Below, piece after piece: positions 58,285 through 64,000 of a stretch of DNA of 64,000 nucleotides; position 1 is the stretch's first letter, and each line of letters starts with the position of its first letter. Made by a program: the position numbers and the translations under genes. The notes under the pieces were generated by a model. That model saw only the letters and a list, made by a program, of their open reading frames with translations, ran no database searches and was not told the DNA's origin. The stretch covers positions 21,132,172 to 21,196,171 of the forward strand of contig CM055191.1 in the NCBI GenBank assembly GCA_029224185.1. Direction: 5' to 3'. The stretch comes from Karalla daura. Its lineage: Eukaryota; Chordata; Actinopteri; Chaetodontiformes; Leiognathidae.

Positions 58285-59888
58285 ATGCGTCTCCCTTGGA
58301 CTGCAATCAAACAGAACCTCATCGATGTTGGCTCCCTGGCTGTGGATGTTTTCACGACAGGTCAAAGAGAGGGCTGCCAAAGGACTCTCCTCCTCCTCCT
58401 CACCTGCAGCCTCTTCAGCCTGTTGCTCAGCTCCCTGCTCGTCCTGTACCTCCTCTTCACCCTGAGCTATGGGCTGGCAGTGGTTGGAGGGATTGCTGGC
58501 TGCTTCGGGACACTGCTGACTGTTGCCCTCTTTCTATCTCAGAGGATGAGGTGCCTCGGGACTCTGTTTGTGATCTCCGTTTTCATGAAGAAGAGTCGCA
58601 ACCTGCTCCTGACAGCCGGGACCAGCTTGGTAGTTTTTAGGAACATCAGGAACACGTCGGAGAACCTGACGAGCCTGGTCAGGAGCATGATTTGCAACCT
58701 GAAGGCCAAGAAAGAAGCCATCCTTGATCCATTTGGCAACTATGTGAAAGTGTTGAAATGGCTTGGAAACATACTCCGGGGGTTTACAGACTTGGGGGTT
58801 GTAAACCTTGACTCCAAACTCAACATATCACCCAGACTGGAATCTGAACAATTCAAGGAGAAACTCAGTGAAGCGGAGCAGAAGCTGAATGAAACCATAA
58901 GGCACGTACAGTCCCTCCTGAATATTGTCTCTTCTGTGACTGAAAGACTGTTTCCAGCCATCAGCTTCATTGTGCTTATGGTGTTTATCGGGCTGCACAT
59001 AAGAAGATTCTGCAATGACATTAAGTACCAAAACCGGTTCATCAGCAGTAGATTTGTTAGTTTTGACAAGGAGCAGAAGGACAAGGGGAAGCCCCACGTC
59101 CTCCCCCTCACAGAGGAGGAAGAGACATTGTACCCCACCATCCCCTCTGCCCGTCCCACCATCACAGAGGGGAAAGCCATGCTGAAATTTGGAGTCCCAG
59201 TTGTTTCCCATTTTTTTGCTTGGGTCATATTTATAACTGTGGATGCCTTGATGTACTATTTTGTAAATAATGTAACAACAAGGTTATCAGAGCTGGAGCC
59301 ATTCCACGTACCACTGTTGATGAGAATTAAAGTAAGTATGTTTATGCATTCATCTAATTTGCCCCAGGGGTTTTTTTTTGTCACAGCCACAGTCACTGAA
59401 TCCTTCTTCATTAATCTTCTCAGGGGATAGCGACTTTAGTAGGTATAACACTGAGCGAAGAAAGCCATCAAGAAGACTTTTCGTACTCCGTGACACTGTT
59501 TGAGAAGAAGTGCCTTCCTCAACCAAAGCTGCTGCTCTACACCTCTGTCGCTCCTCTGGCTGTCATACTGGCCATCCTGTTCATTATGGCTCTGATGGCT
59601 TCCAAAGTGGCCCAGCTCAGACTCCTGGTGTGCGAGCGCTTCTTCTCCACTGCCGCAGAGGCCAGAATCGAACACCTGCATGCCAAAATCCTGAGGAGGA
59701 GACTGAAAGGAAAAAGGAGCCAGCTTACAGCTTTCTATTTTAAGGTAGATAATACTGCATATAAATATTTTTGTGCAAAATGCAAATGTTGTCTTTACCT
59801 TTTAGAACTTTTGTCTTTTTCCTTTCAGCCACAGTTCTGGTGCCCTCTGCTCTTCAAACCAAAAGAGGATCCACAAAGTATCGTATGA
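58285..59888 (+). CDS. dcstamp: DC-STAMP-like protein, copy 3
   Basis: Coding exons 58285-59331, 59424-59744 and 59829-59888, all phase 0, give 475 aa. The ATG at 58285 starts MRLPWTAIKQNLIDVGSLAV and follows an acceptor tacagtctcag at 58259. The first 150 residues are almost identical to copies 1 and 2 at the DNA level, then about 55 residues of the extracellular stretch diverge (YVKVLKWLGNILRGFTDLG). The HVLPLTEEEE block is again identical, and from about residue 305 the sequence differs throughout, including its own last exon (PQFWCPLLFKPKEDP). Poly(A) signal at 60571-60576. It is probably the older paralogue, partly overwritten by gene conversion. Confidence 0.92.
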
Positions 59889-60600
59889 AGAAGTTGTTCT
59901 ACCTGCTGTATTTTCTTTCTCCGTGATAGGGGAGTTGTAAAATAGGTAAAACAAAACACTTCAGGGATCCTTCTATAACTGCATTGCTTGAACATATTAC
60001 TAGGTCAACCTTTACCTCATCCACAAAAGCTCTTGCTACTTGAAAACAAAAAGCTCAGATAGTTTACATTAATTGCACAAAGATGGTGACAGTTCTCTCT
60101 CCGTGTAACAGCTAATATTGTGTTGTAGCTGTGATTTGATATGTTCAGTCTATCTATAGTTCCAAAAGTAAGCTGCATAACATTACTTTGTTATACTCAT
60201 TGATCAGATAATTTATTTTTTAATTTAGGTGTGCTTTTTGGGTCTTATATTTTAGGCCTTCTCCTATTTACTTTTCTGCATGTTAACATTGAAACTTCCA
60301 TTCTCATGTTAATGATGCTGTTTCATTTGCCATTGGCTTTGCCTTTCCAAAAGGGCTAAATATGTTTGTTTCCCAAGAGATTTTAGGTGTGGAATTTCAT
60401 CTGTACAATGACGTCTTAAAGACCAAGCAGTCATCAGCCCACAGGGATTTCTTCGTATTTCATTAAAAACAGGTCATTAAAAGTGAGCAATCTATTTTCA
60501 CTGATCATGATTTTGTGCATATGTACACATATTGAATCATCATATTTTACATTAAATTGTATTATTTTGAAATAAACTTTTATAGATTCTTTTTCAACTG
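59889..60600 (+). other. DC-STAMP copy 3 3'UTR
   Basis: AT-rich sequence from the TGA at 59886-59888 to the AATAAA at 60571-60576. Unlike copy 1, no short-range signal is seen. Confidence 0.5.
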
Positions 60601-62814
60601 TTGGTCTCTACCTGGATTGCTCTATTGTCTCCTTCATGATCCGGTGAAGCTATTTCATGTTACATAACAGGTTAGGGTGCTAATGAACAGGGCTAATGGT
60701 AACCATGGAGAATGACTCAGTCACTGACATCCCCAATGAACGATGAACAACCAATTATAGACCATAATTTCAAGTCCAGTTTCATATCAATGAGCGCTCC
60801 TCATCTAGAAATGTTACTGTCTTTTATTTGTCATTACATAGATGTTATGTCATGTTCATTGCGTAACAAGGCACATGACTGCATTCTTTACCCCAGACCG
60901 CTAGCACTGGTCATGACAAATCAGAATATTTGGTAAATGATTAGGAGAGACGCCACAGTAATGTAAAATCACTAAATCTATTTATACTTTGCCATAGCAC
61001 ATCAGCCTATTTGATTTCACTGTGCGTCTCTGATTTTAAGTTGACGATGTATTCGGACAGGAGTAGACAGTGGATGTTATTGAGCGCCTGAACATTTGTC
61101 TCTAAGGATCGACCGTGAAGCTAAAGAGCTTCTTAGGACACAAAGTACGTGGAGCGGCTCCTGTGCTCTGCCTCCGTGAGTAATGCTCCCCTGTAGAACA
61201 GTGATATTTGCTTACATAATCTAAGACAGATGTCCCCTACATGTGCAGCGAGCAGTACTGTCCTCTCTCCACTTATGCGCTGTCGCTGTTCATTAACATC
61301 TCGCAGGTGTTGGAATAGGGATCGTTCTTTAACCTTTTGGTGATATTTTTCTCGCTTTCTGTCCACTTGCTCTCATCAGTGCTTTCACTGCTTGCCCTTA
61401 TAGTACAACATTTGCTTTCTCCTTTTTTTATTTTTATTTAACTTAGCCAGATAATGTATTGGTTTATTGTTGCTTATTGCCAACATGCTGTTCCTTTAAA
61501 CAGTTAAAGTGAACATGAAATCAACCTGCTCAATCAATCAGCTGCTTTGTCCACAGCCAACAATTTTTGTAGTACGGTATTTTGTTTGTGTTTGTGCATT
61601 GTTTGCGCTCTCACTGCCATTTACACAGTGACTTCCCACAGTTTAATACCCAGAGTGAATGCAGACCTAAATCTAGCTGGTAGCTCTATCTCTGACTTAA
61701 CCCCATAACCCTAAATATAAATTAACTGATATGAAATGTAATATTCAGTGGAAAGCATCGGACTTCAATTCACAAAAAAAGGTGAAGTCAGGAAACTCTT
61801 CCCAGGGGTCCATGTTTCTCTGAAATCCAATTCTCGCTGAACAATGTGTTTTGACTGCTCAGTCCCACACAGGCTGCGCCGACCACTCCGCCGTCAAACG
61901 AAAGAGGAAGGAAGTGGTGCGGCTCAAGGATGAGCAGGCCCTCTGTGACTCACACGCCGCCACTGACCCGTGTGGCGACCTGATAAGCTCACATTATGTC
62001 TCAACCGGCCCTGTGGCATTATACCACGCCAGCATGCCAGCCCAATAGGAAGCTGCCACATGATGCTTGCTGACAGCCACAGACCTTTTCTACCATGGGA
62101 ACGGACCAACGCAGTCCATACATGGGCATAGATGGTGTGCATACGATAATGTGCCATGCAGCTGAATATGCAAGCACAGTCAAAGTGGGTCAGCACAGGA
62201 AATCTTAATTCTTTCACGCGTGTCAGTGCATTTTAATGATTTTTTTTTTCTTCAAAGGGAAGGAAGCTTTTGGGTGAGAGACATCAGTCCTGTTACCAAT
62301 GGCAACAGAGATTTAGAGGGAAATGATTGGAAATGGGAAAAAAAAAAAAGCCCCACAACAAGAGCTGGCCACATCCACAACAAAATCCAGATTTAAAAAA
62401 ATTATTTTATCTCACGCTTCAAAGTGATGAAATATCCTTTTTTTTATTTTCCCTTTTTAAAAACTGCTAAATCTTGCGGGAGGATTGCAGCGATTGCGTA
62501 ATGTACAGACGTATGAGCAGCGTGGTGGATTCTGCTGAACTGCATGCAAACCGCTGCTGACCTGGAAACTGCATACAATTTTACAGATATAACACTATCC
62601 ATGTTGACCTTAAGCTCACCGCACATTAAGTAATTTGAACGGCCGATGGATGATTGCGTGACTCGTGGAATATTTCAAAGCCGCGCGTGGAAACTGTAGA
62701 TTTCAGTCGGGGGAATTTATCGGTGGGACGGCGTTGTGTTGCTCCGGGCTCTGCGGCTCCCGGAGACACACAGCTGGAGCCGCGGAGCGCCTCACTCGTT
62801 TCCCGCACGCTTGC
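60601..62814. other. Convergent intergenic region and DPYS 3'UTR
   Basis: No coding exon is supported on either strand. TTTATT at 62443-62448 reads AATAAA on the minus strand, about 370 nt after the DPYS stop, a reasonable poly(A) signal. A GC-rich patch at 61860-62050 has an open frame but no recognised homology. Confidence 0.5.
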
Positions 62815-62874
62815 TCATACAGAAATGACTTTGCCCTGATAGGGCTCTCTGATCACAGCTGCAGGCTTCCCCAC
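62815..62874 (-). CDS. dpys: DPYS terminal coding exon (19 aa)
   Basis: Acceptor (minus strand) gtgtctggcctgcag, phase 0, 60 nt including TGA. Encodes VGKPAAVIREPYQGKVISV. It aligns with human ...VERAPYKGEVATL... but stops about 20 residues earlier than human. GTATGAG at the end could act as a donor to one more exon, but the in-frame stop is the simplest reading. Confidence 0.85.
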   Translation of the reverse strand: MGKPAAVIREPYQGKVISV

Positions 62875-63459
62875 CTGCAGGCCAGACACAAAGCAGAGAG
62901 GAAGGTTGAGTGACCTTTGTGGGCATTTCTGACTGCTAAAAGGTGCCTCACACATATGCACACTACTTTTTTGTGTTTCATCTATGCAAATAAAAAGGTG
63001 ATATAACAGCCGTTATATCCGTGCATACATTTAACCCTTTTCCTATGTACATGTATGTACTCACAAACACCTCCAATCACTTCTTTTCATTCTGGTCTGG
63101 TATACAAGCTTCTGTTTTATGTGTTGCATTTAACACTATTGATTGCTTTATATTTTGAGTTATTCCTTTGTATTTCTGTTTCACAACTGTGCAACTGACA
63201 ACAAAGCTTCCTGAATGCTGAAACCTCCTCGCACTGGAAGCTCTGACTGACCTGCTCCCTTTGCTCCACTCTTTTGTAAACAAACTCAGAGAAGGGTTTT
63301 CTGTGGATGAATTTGCCGTGGCCCGGAGACGCGTTCAGCTTCCCCCTCTCATAGACCACTTTGCCTCTGGAGATGGTGATGACAGGCACGCCGTGGCACT
63401 CCATGCCCTCGAAGATGTTGTAGTCCACAGCCTGGTGGTGAGTCTTGGCCGAGATCGTC
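62815..63459 (-). CDS. dpys: DPYS (dihydropyrimidinase), last two coding exons
   Basis: Dihydropyrimidinase hydrolyses 5,6-dihydrouracil and dihydrothymine to N-carbamoyl amino acids in cytosolic pyrimidine breakdown, as a zinc-dependent tetramer. On the minus strand the exon 63459-63252 joins in phase 0 to 62874-62815. Visible are TISAKTHHQAVDYNIFEGME, CHGVPVITISRGKVVYERGK and GKFIHRKPFSEFVYKRV, close to human DPYS near its C-terminus, then IREPYQGKVISV and TGA. The metal-binding His/Lys/Asp residues are in earlier exons beyond the right edge. The gene converges on the DC-STAMP array, matching mammalian order. Confidence 0.93.
63252..63459 (-). CDS. dpys: DPYS penultimate coding exon
   Basis: 208 nt. 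Acceptor (minus strand) tgtcttggcag, donor gggagcag|gtcagt. It starts with the third base of a split Arg codon and ends in phase 0. It carries the C-terminal beta sandwich part of the hydantoinase/dihydropyrimidinase fold. Confidence 0.94.
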
Positions 63460-64000
63460 CTGCCAAGACAAACACAAGCTACAACCCAGTGTCTTTGAGG
63501 TCGGTGTGCTCTCTGAATAAGGAATGAGGAAATAAGCGATAAGGAAACATGGAGCGTCTGCGAAACCTTAACGCTCCGCATTCCACCCTCAAACTGATTG
63601 AATCAGGCCAAGATGTTCTCACACGCAGCACCGGGCCACTGCAGCTCACTTACTGTGCCGCAACAAGCAATGCGATGTATTATTTACAACTTTTTCCTCA
63701 TGTGATGCTCGCCTCTCGAAAAACGCTGGAGCGAAATGCTGAATAAGAACGAGCTTCGGTGAGGACACAGGAGGAGGCTGGCACAAGCCCTCACTTTCAA
63801 GTCTTCACCCAAACAAATTCAGCATTTCTGCCTTCCAGATTATTGCTGGGCATCATCAACATGCTTTCAATGATTCATCTAAGGGCATGCAGTGGAAAAT
63901 TATTTTCACTGCTGCTCTGATCTCCGTCCAATCTCATGTTATCATGTGAATGTGAATACTACCGATCCACGGTGTCTCGTTAGTTTATGCTGCAGTCAAA
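63460..64000 (-). other. DPYS intron (partial)
   Basis: Up to the window edge. No further DPYS exon was seen on the minus strand. Confidence 0.6.

Noticed and set aside
61851..62048. 65-codon frame in a GC-rich patch before DPYS
   Set aside because: No known domain and no splice or transcript evidence; possibly a conserved non-coding element, but not supportable from sequence alone.

Overview
The window is vertebrate nuclear DNA, most likely from a ray-finned (teleost) fish. Genes are split into short exons with GT-AG introns, there are many TG/CA/CT/TTCC microsatellites, and a teleost-type gypsy retroelement fossil is present. The gene order RIMS2 - DCSTAMP - DPYS matches the mammalian block (human 8q22-q23), but in a compact form. 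No bacterial-type operon, CRISPR array, tRNA or rRNA was seen.

Region 1 (1-47,950, + strand) is the 3' two thirds of RIMS2, the presynaptic active-zone scaffold RIM2. Exons for the zinc finger, Rab3-binding and PDZ parts lie upstream of the window. Present are the complete C2A domain (three exons, 2573-3531), a long Ser/Arg-rich linker built from many phase-compatible exons (3876-32502), the RIM-binding-protein PxxP site (14815-14921), an internal first exon for the short gamma isoform (41868-42012), and the C2B domain ending with a stop at 45494. A 3'UTR of about 2.4 kb follows, with several poly(A) signals. I joined exons by splice consensus and phase; every join is in frame. Besides exons with recognisable mammalian counterparts, I see six small candidate cassette exons of 27-81 nt. 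One of them uses a GC donor.

Region 2 (49,190-60,600, + strand) is a tandem array of three DC-STAMP-like genes (dendritic-cell-specific transmembrane protein, a multi-pass cell-fusion protein). Each has three coding exons with identical phases, and predicted proteins are 469, 482 and 475 aa. Each is preceded by a TATA-like box and a short leader exon about 0.2-1.4 kb upstream. Copies 1 and 2 are nearly identical, introns included. Copy 3 is a mosaic of near-identical and diverged blocks, and copy 2 has a chimeric 5' end made of copy-1-type and copy-3-type sequence. A degenerate Ty3/gypsy integrase fossil lies between copies 2 and 3, and a degenerate dispersed repeat sits in intron 1 of copy 2.

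Region 3 (62,815-63,459, - strand) holds the last two coding exons of DPYS (dihydropyrimidinase), convergent with the DC-STAMP array. The terminal exon codes for only 19 aa. The rest of the gene lies beyond the right edge.

The three loci share neighbourhood, not pathway: RIM2 organises neurotransmitter release, DC-STAMP drives osteoclast and macrophage fusion, and DPYS degrades pyrimidines. The most unusual content is the expanded, gene-converting DC-STAMP array and the dense set of small cassette exons in the RIM2 linker.
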